Made by a program: the position numbers and the translations under genes. The notes beneath the pieces were generated by a model. The model was not told the DNA's origin, did not search any database, and saw nothing but the letters and a program-made list of their open reading frames with translations. Positions 23,292-36,976 of a DNA stretch of 64,000 nt are shown piece after piece. The stretch is from Xestospongia muta (taxonomy: Eukaryota; Porifera; Demospongiae; Haplosclerida; Petrosiidae): assembly GCA_963693285.1 (NCBI GenBank), contig OY848919.1, positions 13,509,639 to 13,573,638 on the forward strand. Reading direction: 5' to 3'. Each line of letters begins with the position of its first letter. Within the stretch, counting starts at the first letter, position 1.

Positions 23292-26037
23292 ATGGAGGGA
23301 TACTTCAAATATGTTCTAATTTTTATTATTGCTATTATATGTTATATTAATTCTATTGATGGTGACTTTGTATTTGATGATAATGAGGCCATTGTCAACA
23401 ATGCTGATGTCGACACTTTCAAGACATCATGGCTGAAAGTATTTGAACATGATTTTTGGGGAAAGTCAATTAGTCAACAAAGTAGTCATAAATCATATCG
23501 TCCTTTTACTGTTTTATTTTATCGTTTGAATTACTGGTTTGCTGGAGGAAGATCATCATTTCATTTTCATATGACAAATATATTGTTACACCCCTTTGTT
23601 GTATTGTTTTATATGCTTATTTGTCAGTCAGTGTTACAGCGAGTAACTGGTGCAACTAGTAAATTTGTTAATGTTTGTACTTTTATAGCAGGACTATTGT
23701 TTGCAACTCATCCTATTCACAGTGAATGTGTAGGTAGCTATACATAGTGACATTATATATTTGTAATATTTGTATCTAGGTTGCAGGTATTGTGGGACGT
23801 GCAGAATTGACTTCAGCTTTATTTTGTTTTGCTTCATTTTATTGTTATATTAAATGTATTAGTAGTCATTATATCTGGCTATTAATATGTTTAATATTGG
23901 CTGTTAGTGCAATGCTGTTTAAAGAACAAGGCATTACTGTTCTTGTCAGTAAGATATCTTTAATATAATGATGTTATTTATATTGTATAGGGAATATGTG
24001 TGCTGTTTGATATCATTGTAAGCATGAGAATTGATCTTAGAAACTTCAAAGTGAGTATACCACTAAGTAAGTCATAATTTGTAACTATTATTACACAGAC
24101 AATTCAAAGTGCTGCTGTTAACTTACATTTTATGTTACGAGTTATTTTAGTTTGCTTAACAACAAGTCTTGCATTGTGGTTAAGATATGTTGTCATGGTT
24201 ACCGGAGCACCTTCATTTCATGCTATGGATAATCCAGCAGCACATGCTAAAAACATGATCACTCGAGTAATATTATTATAATACTACTATAATATCAAGT
24301 CTTTATATATATAGGTTTTGACTTATAATTATATTTACTCACTAAATGGTTGGTTACTGTTATATCCATGGTGGCTATGTTTTGATTGGTCAATGGGATG
24401 CATACCATTATTGGAGAGTGTCTTTGATATACGAATATTAGCTGTTGTCATTTTCTGGAGTGTATTAGGTAGTTTAATTCTTTACTCTACATTAACTACA
24501 TCTGGACAAGCTAAACAGTAAATAATATATTATAATGTATTACGTTAATTACTATTATATGTAGGGTAGTTGGTGTTTGTCTCTCATGGTTAATTGTCCC
24601 TTTCCTCCCTGCTTCTAATGTGTTTTTTCCTGTTGGTTTTGTAATAGCGGAGAGAGTACTTTATTTACCTAGCTCAGGATATTGTCTATTAGTATCATAT
24701 GGATTTTATAAGCTATTGCAACATAAACATCTCAAAAAAGTTAGTACAATGACAGTAATAGTATCTTTATTATTACTATATTATAAGGTGGTTCCAATAT
24801 TAATAATGATAGTGATTGGACTATTCATTAGCAGATCTATACACAGGACAGCTCATTGGTCAAATGAAGAAAAGCTGTTTACTTCAGCTGTTGATGTATG
24901 CCCGAACAATGCAAAGGTACACGTGATATATACTCTTCTGCATAATATTTAGGGCTAATAGGTTCATTATAATATTGGAAAAACACTGTCTGATAAAGGA
25001 TATATTGAATTAGCTGAGAGCAAATATAGACATGCTATAAAGTATAATATTAAAATAATTATAATTTATTATGTTGTGTTTATGTAGATTGTATCCTGAC
25101 TATGATCAAGCTTTAAATAATTTAGGCAACTTATTAAAAGAAACAAGTAGACCAGTTGAAGCTGAAAATGTTCTTCAAAAAGCTGTTATTATAAGGTTGA
25201 ATATAAATTTGTACACCTTTCAATTAAAGCATGTTAATAGTCCTGAGTTTGCTGCTGCTTGGATGAATTTAGGAATTGTACAAGCTCATTTAAAGAAGTA
25301 TCAGGTATATAGATTACATTAAGTATATTAAAAGGATATCTTTATAGGAAGCAGAGCTGAGTTATAAGACAGCCATTCATCATCGACGCAATTACACTGA
25401 TGCTTACTATAATCTTGGAAACTTGGTAGCCATTAGTAATAAATTGAGTATTACTTTATGTTTGTCTAGTATCTTGATCGTAATCAACACAAAGAAGCAA
25501 TTGGTGCATTTCAGAAAGCAATTTCTTTAAAACAAGACCATTTTAATTCATGGAACAATTTGGGACTCCTTTTTCAAAACTTAAGTAACTCATTCACACT
25601 ATTGCATTTCTGTTTATTCCATTTTAGATCAGTTAAAAGATGCTGAAATTGTGTTTAGAGAAGCTTGCTCAATAATGCCAGAAAAAGCAGACTTTCATTT
25701 TAGTTTGGGAGTTGTATTGGGGAGGCAAGGTTTATATGAGGTATTTATTTTAACATAACAATATAATATTCCATTGACTAAAGGAAGGAGAAAAGGAACT
25801 TTTAAAAGCTATTGAATTAGAACCAACAAGGGGAAACTTTTTTGGCAATTTAGGTTAGTCTACTACCTTGTTCACCATTGTTATTCTAAATCTGCTCCAG
25901 GTGTTATTTACCATTTAAACAAGCGTTATGATTTGGCTGAAATTTACTACAGAAAGGCTCTTGAAATTGAATCTAATCTCACAGAAACATCAAAAAACTT
26001 GGAAAAACTGATGTCAGCAAGAAGACATAACCCATAG
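23292..26037 (+). CDS. TMTC4-like ER membrane protein with TPR repeats
   Basis: A multi-exon gene starting at ATG 23292 (the open frame also extends upstream but without an ATG). The N-terminus is a membrane anchor followed by DGDFVFDD, where Asp29-Asp30 is the luminal acidic pair of the GT-C-type TMTC family. Next come HDFWG and SHKSYRPFTVL, which resemble TMTC4 more than TMTC1-3, and further membrane segments to about 24.9 kb. The exons from 24.9 to 26.0 kb encode TPR repeats such as YPDYDQALNNLGNLLKE. The stop is at 26035-26037. TMTC proteins are endoplasmic-reticulum O-mannosyltransferases for cadherins and related proteins. Introns are about 40-60 bp. No disabling change was seen in the exons I read. 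The gene ends less than 200 bp before the phosphodiesterase start. Confidence 0.85.
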
Positions 26038-26232
26038 TAGTAGTATACGGAGTTGAGTTTATTCCCCATTTTGTTTCTATTCAAATTTCCAACTTTTTCC
26101 GGTTACGTCCGTACACGTAAATAAGTCATCATCCCACGCTCTGACGCTTTTTTCATTGGCTAGACTTTACTGTTTTTCTGTGCCTAGCAACAGTTGTATG
26201 GACTCGTTGTGCCTGACAGTGTTGAAGACGTT

Positions 26233-29200
26233 ATGGCCGAAAAAGATGAGAACTACGTTAAGAAATGGCTCGAAGCTAACGATGACTATGCAAAGGCGTT
26301 TGTAGAAGGATATATACACAGTCATCCAGTCTATGCTAAGGAGTTAGTGCAAAGGCATATGGATCAAAAACAACAGATGCTGACTCCAATGTACTCAAAT
26401 ACGTTAAATGTACTGAACCATCTGAAATCTGAGCCAAGTTATACTGCCAAAAGTCTAAAACATGTTCGAAGTGCTCCTAACATCTCTAGTCGCAGATCTG
26501 CAAAAGAGTTGCGCAAACTTAACAAGCAAGAGATGTTTATGGAATTATTACGTGATGTAGTGTCACCTGATTTTGATATTAACAGTTTAAGTCATAAGAT
26601 ATTAGTCAATGTACTGCTACTTACAAATGCAGATCGCTCGTCTTTGTTTCTAGCAGAAGGCTCTAAAGAAAATCCTATACTTGTGTCACGATTATTTGAT
26701 GTTACAGAGCAGTCCTCTTTAGAAAATGTTCTACATGATGAATCTGAAGCTATTAAAATACCATTTGGAGTTGGTATTGTTGGCCAATCTGCTTTAACTG
26801 GTAAAGCAATTAACTTACATGATGCTTATCAGGTATGTTACGCATTTAGTGTTAGTACTACTTTACATGATAAGTGGTCTAATTTAATAGGACCCTCGAT
26901 TCAATACTCAAATTGATAAGTTAACTGGCTATCGCACAAAAGCTATAATGTGTATGCCCATTAAGACCACTGAAGGCCAAGTATGTATCATATCTCATTG
27001 ATGTCATAATGGATGACTCCTATTAATTAGGTTATTGGAGTAGCTCAAGTCATAAACAAAAAGGGTCAAGAAGAGCACTTCACGGCTGAAGATGAGGAGG
27101 TAGATACATTCCACACATACTTGAAACATAAAGGGTCATGTTTTCCTTCTTAGATTGTTGTTATAATGCATACCACAATAGTATAGTTATCTATTAATCG
27201 GCAAAGAGGAGGATTGATTTTGTATATTAATTTTTTATTTCCTCTTTACCAGGTGTTCAATATGTACTTAACATTTTGTGCTATTGGTCTCATCAATGTC
27301 CAACTGTTTGATCAAAGTTTTACACAATCTAGGAGGCTACAGGTTATTAATTAATACATATTGCAATATAATTAATTTAATATTTGTAGATTCTATTACA
27401 ACTAACTAAAGAGTTGTTTGAAGACACTACATCTTTGGAGGAGATGGTAAAACGCATCATGTTAGAGGCTCAAGAATTGATTCCATGTCAAAAATGTGTT
27501 ATATTGTTAGTTGATGAAGATACAAGACAGGTTAATTGTTGTATTATATAATATCATTAATAACTTCATATTGTGTCACATTTATTATAGGAAGAGATTA
27601 TATTCAGTACTGCACTACAATATAATGTATTTAATGTTGAAAATGAAGATAAAATGAAGTCAATTCAACCATCATCAGTTGAGGGACTAGACATTGCATT
27701 ACTAGTAGCAAGAACAGGGAATGTAAGATGATATTAGGTTTGGTTACATTATATAACTATTTAATGTAGCCTGTTAACATGACTGACAAAACAGAAACAA
27801 ATAATGGTATTCAGGTAAAATACTACTTGCATAATGATCCATTTGATGATATTGTATTAGATTAAGGAGCATACTCACTGTGTATTGTGTATGCCTATTT
27901 TTAATAGTAAAAATGAAGTCATTGGTAAGTTGTTATTATCATGATGTCATTATGGTGTCATATAGGTGTGGTCAAAATGGATAACAAACTAAATGGGCTA
28001 CCGTTTAATGTTTCTGAACAAGAAACATTTGAAGTGTTTGTTACATTTTGTGGTTTGGGTATTCATAATGTCCTCAATTATGAAAAAATTTTGCTAGCTA
28101 ATGCTAAACAATCTGTAGCACTTGAGGTAACTGTTTTGATATATTGTACTATATTACTGTTCATAGGTATTATCATATCATGCGGCAGTTTCAGCTGATG
28201 AGGCCAATCGATTTATGGTTAGTTGTTTGTAATTTTTGCCATAAAGTGACATTAGATACAGTCAATGGAGTTACCAGATGCATCCAGTATATTACTGACT
28301 TCATTTAAATTTGATGACTTAATCTTGTCTGAAGATGAGACCATTACTACTTCATATCTAATGTTTCAACATCTTGAATTGATCTCTCTCTTTCACATTG
28401 ATCCTCAGGTACATATAATAGTAACTGATATAGTTATAAGAGTACTTAAATTTAGACATTATGTTGTTGGATATTATCAGTGAGAAAAAACTATCGTCCT
28501 GTGACTTACCATAACTGGAGACATGCTTTTAATGTGGCTCAATCAATGTTTGCAATGTTAACTGTATGTCTTCTATACTAAACAGACTATGTTTAAGATA
28601 TTTTCATGGATAGGATGGTAATATGGGAGATAAACTTGACAGCTTGGAGATGTTGGCTCTATTAGTGAGCTGTTTTTGTCATGATCTTGATCACAGAGGC
28701 ACTAACAATGCTTTCCAGTCAAAGTAAATATATTATATATTATTTCTTAAATGCATATCGTTTTAGAATAGATAGCCCATTGGCACAGCTCTACACAACA
28801 TCAACAATGGAGCACCACCACTTTGATCATTGTATTATGATTCTAAATGGTGTCGGTAACAATATTCTCAAAGGTCTCTCTTCTAGCGAATATGAAAGAG
28901 TAATTCACATGATTGAAAGTGCTATATTGTCTACTGATTTAGCATTGTATTTCAAGTGAGTCATATATATGTAGATACACATGTAGAGCTGTGTTCTATA
29001 GGAAAAAAGGACAATTTATGGATTTAGTTCACAACAAAAACTTTAACTGGGAGAACAGTGTACATCGTGACACATTGAGGTGTTAATTAAAATTATCATA
29101 ATGATTTCCTTATTAATTATTAGAGGTATGATGATGACAGCTTGCGATGTAGCTGCAATCACTAAACCATGGGAAATACAACAAAGAGTAAAATGTCACA

Positions 29201-29887
29201 ATAATAATTATTATTATATCATATTATGTCCTTCTATAGACTGCAGAACTAGTGGCGTCAGAATTCTTTGAACAAGGAGATAAGGAAAGACATGACTTAC
29301 AACTGGAACCAATAGTCAGTAGACTTATTTTTAAATGGTTATGATTTTAATTTTGTAGCCAATGATGGATCGAAAGAAGAAAGATGAATTACCCAAAATG
29401 CAAGTTGGATTTATTGATGCTATTTGTCTTCCATTATATCAGGTACAATTAGTGTAACAAAATTTGTACAAGATTAAAAATTAACTGTAACAATCTTTAG
29501 GTATTAGCTGAACTTGAAAGTGGTCTTACTCCAATGTTAACTGGAGTTCAAAACAATCGTGCCAATTGGCAAGCATTATCAGAAGACAAGCCACTACCTC
29601 GTGAGTCTTTCATATTTGCTGCTTTCATTAAATATTAGATACTCCATCATCTTGTTGTCCTTACAGATATTGGCCATACATTTGTTACCCTGCCACACAC
29701 TACTACCACTATACCTACCACTCCTATCACACCTTCTGTTGCCATTGGGAACCGGACAGGTCCTCTAGAGACCAATCCACCATGTATTGAAGCATGGTCC
29801 AGTGACATAAAACTTGAATCAACTCATTTACGTTCATCACAAAAAGGTTCCTCAAAGAGGAAGTCCAAAAATTGTAGCATATGTTAA
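26233..29887 (+). CDS. 3',5'-cyclic nucleotide phosphodiesterase with GAF domains (PDE5/6/11 type)
   Basis: Starts at ATG 26233 ([20 protein letters not shown], similar to the PDE5/PDE11 N-terminus). GAF-A spans two or more exons and includes [18 protein letters not shown] and an NK..F..D..E motif. GAF-B follows at about 27.4-28.2 kb. The catalytic domain has [11 protein letters not shown] (28510), the metal-binding [10 protein letters not shown] (28680), [12 protein letters not shown] (near 29145) and [15 protein letters not shown], where the Gln is the nucleotide-selecting glutamine. The last exon adds a Thr/Pro-rich segment and a basic C-terminus ending in Cys-Ser-Ile-Cys (stop 29885-29887). 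The enzyme should hydrolyse cGMP and/or cAMP with GAF-domain control. PDE5 and PDE11 features are mixed, so an ancestral member is plausible. It converges on golgin-45 with 45 bp between stop codons. Confidence 0.9.
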
Positions 29888-29932
29888 AATTATTATCAGC
29901 CATAACTATCTCATTGTTATCATTAAAAACAA

Positions 29933-31112
29933 TCATAAAATTAATAAGGGACCCCTACAATTACGACAGTGATTAATAGATAATGAGTTCTCTTCCCAAA
30001 ATGATGCTGAAGATTGTCCATGACGTCGTTGTTGTAGAAGGTGTTTTTCACCAAATGAAAGATGAGGTAAACTGTGACCAGTAGATGGTGCAATTTGAGT
30101 GAGTTCATGCTGTGAATGAAGAGCCTATGTACTGCTATGGAAACTATTATTAAAAATGAATTTATCTTACCTTTTTTGCCATTTTCTCTCCTTTTGATGG
30201 CAACATGTGGACTGATGTACTATGAGATGTGGGCAATGTTTTTTTATCTAATCCATTTAATTTCTCAAAGATGACTTTAGCAGCAACTGTTGTAGTTTTT
30301 GCTACATCTACAATTGTACCCCCACTGTTGCTAACTAATGTAATGTACAATGTGGTATTTACAGTATGTACTATACCTTGTGATAGTTGTATTGGAGACA
30401 CAGCAGCTACTTGTAAGCCACCGTACTGTTGTGAGAGCTGTCTACTGGACAATCTATGCCCTAATATTTGGACTATATCCAACAATATACTATGACAATC
30501 TCTTAAATAAGTAGAAAGTTGTTCTCTCTCTTGTAATAAAGTTGAAATAGCTTTTTGACTTGTAAATGAATCACTTGTTGCTTGAACTTTCCATTCTTTA
30601 AGTTCATCGATTAGCACACGACTAGCTAAGACCTTACTTCTCCAAATATCACATTCAACAGTTACTTGATCTAACTCTTCAGTACATTCAGTTAAATGAT
30701 GTAGAGTGATGTCTAAATTTTGTTTTAAATGGGAACGGTCTCTTACAATTTGATCTATTTCTTGTTGAACGTCACTGCCTAGAGATGCTAATAAAAGTCT
30801 CTTTAATTCTCGATTGACTTCACTGTGATAGCTGACATCAGTTGAAGCTACTGGTGTACTACTAGATAATGGATGAATCCAATTGTTTTCATTATGAGGT
30901 GTCTGATGAAGAAGGGACAAATGATCACGTGGCCTAATAATTGTTCAATAATTATAATTATATTGAATTTAATTTACTGACTTTACTTACGAATGATGGC
31001 TTCTTTGTTTTTTCTTAACAAGTGAATGTGCTCTCTTTAAATACTAAAGTAAATGTTACATTTTTATGACATAAGAATTATCAAGTACCTTTTTCTTCAA
31101 GTCCTCTGTCAT
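29933..31112 (-). CDS. BLZF1: Golgin-45 (BLZF1), GRASP55-binding Golgi coiled-coil protein
   Basis: Four exons (31112-31089, 31043-30991, 30933-30171, 30124-29933) join in frame to 343 residues; the human protein is slightly longer. The centre contains VNRELKRLLLASLGSDVQQE and later WRSKVLASRVLIDELKEW, both close to golgin-45, within a leucine-rich coiled coil. The last exon ends NHCRNCRGPLLIL. This gives a CxxC pair just before a hydrophobic C-terminus, the layout golgin-45 uses to contact the GRASP55 PDZ domains and a shared zinc site. The role is Golgi cisternal structure with GRASP55 and Rab2. The first exon has only 24 coding bases. The start is 78 bp from that of PDZD8 on the other strand. 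Confidence 0.9.
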
Positions 31113-31190
31113 TGTAATAAATAGGCGTGGCTCACAATTATTTAACCCATTGTTAACTGTGTAGCCCAGCCCATTTTTGGTGTGACAAAG

Positions 31191-34100
31191 ATGCTGTCTG
31201 CTGACTTGTTAACTGCGGCTGTTTGGGGAGCTCTTATAATTGTATTTCTTGAAATTATTGGTATCTTACTTTACTTGAGATACCAACCTCCTCCTTCTCC
31301 ACCTTCTAGACATCTTCCTCCATATATTAGACCTGTATCTCCTGAGGTTTGTCAATATCTTGTACTCTTCTCCTGCAATATTGCCATCACAGGTTGTTAG
31401 GTCAGCGTATAATGAACCCCCGAGAACAGAAGAGTCATGTAAATGGCTTAATGTCATTTTAGATTTTATATTTCATGAATTAAGGGACTCTTCTGAAGCT
31501 AAAATGTAAGAAGATAGTGATAAATATTTGGTCTTCATTTTAATTAGGTTAATTATGAAGCAAATTAATAAGGAGTTTGCTGAATTTTTACTCACCAAGA
31601 CTGAGGGCAAAATGATTGAGCAATTAACTTTAAGAGAATACTCACTTGGTCAATCTCTTCCAGTCTTTTCAGATATATCACTTGTAAATTTAAAATACGA
31701 TGAAGATTGTCCTAACCAACGACCTGGGGTATTATTAATGTTTGTAATACTTAGAATAATTATGTTTTAATATAGCTCATTGAAGCTGAAGTAACTGTAG
31801 ATTATAATGGTAGATTTGAACTGGGTATTGATGCTGATTTGGTAGGTTACCATGACAACTAACACATATTACATGTTTTGTAGATGTTTAATCGTACAGC
31901 ATATGTATGTGTTCGAGTAAATCGTGTTTTTGGAAGAGGAAGACTTCAATTCTCTCGACTTCCATACACTCATTGGTCGTTTGCTTTCTTACAAGAGCCG
32001 CAGTTAGAACTAGAAGTAACAAGTCGATTTGAAGGACTTAGTTTAACTCAACTATCGTTATTTCTTGAGGGTCAGGTAAAGTAACAAATCTTTTTTATTG
32101 ATTACAATAAATTTGTTTTCTTATTTTTATTAGATCAGACGTTTTGTGCGAAAACAACATACTTTACCAAATTATAAAATTAGATTTAAACCAATTTTCA
32201 AAAAAGTCAAATGTCATAATCAACTTCAAGATGTGAGTATAATAAATATTTGGATCTTACTAATTTTCATAAATAGATATATCTTCACAATGTATCTTTA
32301 ACTAATGGAGAACTTATAGTTCAAGTTGTACAATGTAGTCGACTTAGTCTAGTTGATGCTGCTGTTGAAGTATATTGTACATTATCTATTGGTAAGATCT
32401 TGTAGTAATAAAGAATAAAATGATCATTATTTAAGATGGTACACCTCAAGAACCACAAATTGGAATGTGGAAAAGTGTCTGGCCTATTCATGAATTAACA
32501 TTGTCTCGAAGTTACCCTTCAGAGAAATTAGGAATGCGCTATAAGTTGGTAAGTAAGACCCTACTATAATTGAGTCTTATTAAATACCTTTAGTTTCCTT
32601 ATGATGATGGCAAGGCCAGTGTTGTTGTGGTAACTCAAGTTTACTCACCCACACCATCTTCTTTGTCAGGGATTTTAAAAGGAGATATTCTTTATAAAAT
32701 AGACAACAGGAAAGTGACATCAACTGAGCAAGCTAATAAATTAATTAGTAAATTAAATGGATTAAAGTAAGTAGTCGCTATTATTATTAAATGTTTTATT
32801 TCTAGTCCTTAGAATTTTAGTTACAATTCAACGACCAACAATTGATTTAATCAGTATTCTTTCAAAAGAAAATAGAACTAAACAAAAGTATATCACTGAT
32901 CTAATTTAAAAAAATACAATATTTCTTTAGACGGACTGATCATACAAGAAGAGGTCGTTCTGCAACTGTTATAGAGACAATATCTCGAGGTATTTTTACT
33001 ATATATCCTATCATAAGACTGTAATTACAGGTAATGAAGAGTATGAAATTATATCTCCTAGTCGAGATGAAGGACTACGACCACAAACAGGGCGGAGACA
33101 AGTATATGACATTATTTATAATGTTAGATTTTTCATAATAGAGTTTAGGAATATGATACTTGTAGTTTAGCAGGAGTTGAAGGAGAAAGAGCATCATCAT
33201 CTTCACCTCATGATGAATTTGTAGACGAAGATTATCATCGTCCATTGGTTGCTATGGAAACAGGTATAATGTATCATTCTATTATAGGAATTACCCTATA
33301 TAAATTTAACAGATAGTCAATTAAGGAGGTCTTTACAAGCAATAGCTATGGAACCAGGTCATACTCATGACACTTTTAGATCACGTGACAGATCACATGA
33401 CAGGTCAGCTACCAAGAGAGTTGCTGTTTGTAAAGTGAGTGTTGTTTATTTTCGAATATTTTCTAATTATGTATTGTCAGAATCCAATTTGGAATCAACA
33501 GTTTCGATTTTTGCTACAATCTATTGAAGATCGTTATCTTAATGTTTGTGTTTGGTGTCATTTACAAGGAGATGAAGGAGATATTATGATTGGTCATGTA
33601 AGACATAAAGAGGTTGGATCCCTCTAATTTACTACTTTAATTAGGTCTCATTGTCCTTATGTGATATTGCTATAGAATGTTCACTTACTTCTGGAGGAAA
33701 TCATCAACAAGTATATGTACTTGTACCAGCTAAACTTTCCAAACCAGGAGCTAGGTACATTAATTTTGATACTGTATGTGTTTTATGTATGCTAAATCCT
33801 AATACTGTAGTCGGGCTGCTCTTAAAGTGACTTCAGGTCATTCTGAATTACCAGTTACTGCAAAATTTGATAAATTAATTGGTTCCAAAAAATATGTTGG
33901 TGATATTTTATTACGTTTTGTCCATTCACCATTTGAAGATAATATTAAAAAGAACAAAAAAAGTAATCAATCACACAATGATGACAAAGTAAGAATTACA
34001 TTATTACAATGTGTGATGATATTATAACTACTAGAATAATGAAGTACAAGACACTAAATTGTGAGTAATTATTTGATACAGAATTTATTACATCACTATA

Positions 34101-35081
34101 TTATCAGTGATTATCATCCTTTTACTGCTGAGAAGGGTTCTGAACCATCAAGACATCGTTTTGTTCCTGTTGATTTGAAACGCTCTGAGAAATTTTGTTA
34201 TGTTTGCGGTGGTCGGGTAAACCCCTATTTTTGGTAAATAATAAAATAATATATTATTAGATATGGAAAAAGGCTCGCCAGTGTCAACGATGTCATATTG
34301 TATCTGATGACAAATGTTTAAATTATTGTAAAAGAATGGTACTATGTCGTAGCAGGTAACAACCAAAACATGTATGACATACATTACAGCCTTTGTAGTC
34401 GACCAGAACCAGAAGATAGTGATGATAATGATAATGCACAAGAGTGGGAGGAACTTCATTCTGAAGACACTTACCAAGATTCAAAGTTACTAAAATTGCA
34501 TGATGAAGGTAAATTCATTATTATTAATATTATGTATATAATAACAAGCTTGTAGCTCAAGTTGAAATTGAAGAAACATTTGTACCAGTTCTTGATGAAG
34601 GAAGATTGAGTCAAAATGTTTGTATCTTGATGTAATCTATTTTATAGCTATACAATATTATAGATAACTCCTTCAGGTTCTGATGTTACTAGTGATTCTG
34701 AAGATAATGAGAATGATGATATATCAATAGATGGCAAACATGAGAATTCAATTTTAATTGAAGATGAAATTGCTGAACTTAATGCTAAAGTCAGTAAATT
34801 TTAAAAGTTCCTTATATTAAGTGTAGAAACTAGATCCTAGATGCTCAGAATATTATGGTATTACTAGAAGATGAAAGGAGAGAAATCTTGTTATCATTTG
34901 ATAAGGAACTTACCACAGAAAAGAAAGAAACATTACAATATAAATTGGTACAATGTTACATAATAATATTTATTGTTATTGTTATATTTAACAGCAAAAA
35001 GTGGAAGCACAATTAGAGACAACCAATGCTATATTACAGCAACACAAGAATGCTTTAAGACTGTCTTTGTCCTGTTCGTAA
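31191..35081 (+). CDS. PDZD8: PDZD8-like ER membrane-contact lipid-transfer protein
   Basis: Starts at ATG 31191 (the open frame extends a few codons upstream without an ATG). Residues about 8-31 form a membrane anchor. An SMP lipid-transfer domain follows over several exons (NKEFAEFLLTKTEGKMIEQL; RLQFSRLPYTHWSFAFLQEP; RKQHTLPNYKIRFKPIFKK), each closely matching PDZD8. Next come a PDZ domain (near 32.6-32.8 kb), a C2-like domain (33.3-33.95 kb), and a C1-type zinc finger with FCYVCGG, CQRCH and later Cys residues (34.1-34.35 kb). An acidic segment and a final coiled coil end at TAA 35079-35081. PDZD8 tethers the ER to other organelles and moves lipids. All exon joins I followed stay in frame. 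An AATAAA lies at 35461 on the plus strand. Confidence 0.9.
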
Positions 35082-35525
35082 ACAAGATTATGTTTATTGT
35101 TTATTTGTTTAGTAACATCATTAATATAAAGGGTGGACCTATTTGTAAGACACAATTTTTATGTTATGATGGCTATCTCAATATTTTTCTTGAGGCTATT
35201 GTCAGTCCATAGACTTTAGTCAAAATTACCTTATGATCATAGAGCTGTAATAACCAAAATGCCTGAATTGTTTTTGTTAAGTTAGTTCTAAACATTTTTG
35301 TTAAACAGACTAATTCAATAGCTAAAACATTATTTTTAAAAGCCTACTATATCTGTACATGATAGATGGTTTTAAATGAGGCACAAACATTTGTAATCTA
35401 CTGTATCAGTATACTGTATTCCACCTGTCTTTTTTATGGTCTGCTGTTTGTGTTTACAAAAATAAATATCAGCATTTTCTCTTATATATAACTACATCAA
35501 ATATTGCAACAAATAGATGTGAAGA
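35082..35525. other. boundary between gene-dense and repeat-rich DNA
   Basis: AT-rich sequence after the PDZD8 stop, likely its 3' untranslated region, including a possible poly(A) signal at 35461. Beyond this point I see no intact conserved gene. Confidence 0.5.
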
Positions 35526-36564
35526 AATGGATGTGGCTAGTTGGATTACTCTGACAAAACTCAATGAAGCTCATAATGCATATTCTAGAATGTATTCCCA
35601 TACTGTAAGTAGTACCTAATATGATACATATATGTAACATCACACACACACATATTATATTAACACAATTGATTGTCTGGTATTCAAGCCTATCTTAGTA
35701 TATTTTACAATATTGGACACTCCTTAGGAGGAGCAGAAGTGGTCTGTTATGTATATTTACAATGCAATATAGTTTGATCTTGTATATCATGTAGCCAGAT
35801 TGGCTTTGACCTCATGTAATAACAAGAATTGTGTATGCATTGTAGATATGATTCAATATATAGATATAAATCTTATTGCATCAGCATATGATAGAGGAAT
35901 CTGTGTTTGTAATAATTCTGTAACAGTTTCTTTAATAGTCTAATATACATTTTGTAAGTTAGCTATATGTATATACAAATACCAATAGATACATGTCATG
36001 TATATGTATAGAATGGCTTACCATGTTACTATGGTGACATAGTTTATGATGACATGGTTAGGATACAAGTTACCTTCTCATTTTAGTCAGATCCACCTTG
36101 AATGTAAAGTAGATTTGATTATATTAGAGTACTCATTGTCTGTACTCACAAATAGATGACATAAATGTACCTCTAACCTCTTATTCTACCTGTATATATT
36201 ATGTACATGTAAAATAATAGATCTTTTTAGTTTTTTGCAGACTAACAAACAGTCTTTGAATGCAACGAATTTTGTATGCTCTATTTATTATGAAGTTACT
36301 AACTTGTTTGCAGCTGCTAAATAACTTCCTGGAGATCATTTAAGTAGATTATAGTTTTCTTAAGTGACCACTAATCATCTGATAAGTGTTTTTCAAGTGG
36401 TTGCTATAGACATTTGGCTCGTTTTTGGACCTCAAAGTTTTCACTTCAATTCAGACGATAATTTTAATTACATGATAAGTAATGAGTGTGAATATTGTAA
36501 AAGAACAAAAAATAAATTTAAATGGTAGAATATAAACATCAATCTACTTTATAGTAAAATAAAC

Positions 36565-36976
36565 ATGGCAAAAAGACCTAGGATTTTGACAGCAGAGGAT
36601 GCAATCCATGAGCTTGATGGAGACAACTATTTCCTTGAACTAGATTATCCTCAAGAGGCAGTTATGCCTGGAAGTGATGATGATTTCAGCAATTTGGAAG
36701 ATATTAATGAGGATGATGAAGAAGGTAATTATATTCATATCAACAACAAAGTGATATCTGTGGTTAGTATCTACCAGTATAGCAACTTTTTTTCTTATTT
36801 TTTAGAAAAATCCATACCATAGCTCTATCTTACATCCATCTATCTCAGTTTACAACCACACATCACAGCAACCAAACAATTGTTCATCCCTATCCTCTAC
36901 TATACAAACATCTCAATCATTAATACTTCCTCTAATTCAATCAACTATAGTTCAAACATCAACCTTTATTAATTAA
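36565..36976 (+). pseudogene. two-exon acidic ORF, copy A, frameshifted
   Basis: Exon 1 (36565-36724) encodes MAKRPRILTAEDAIHELDGD and an acidic run. Exon 2 begins at 36806. One extra A at the start of exon 2, relative to copy B, shifts the frame to an early stop. The N-terminal style (basic start, then a Ser/Asp/Glu-rich stretch) resembles the leader of piggyBac-type transposases, but no catalytic domain follows. The family assignment is a guess. Confidence 0.45.
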
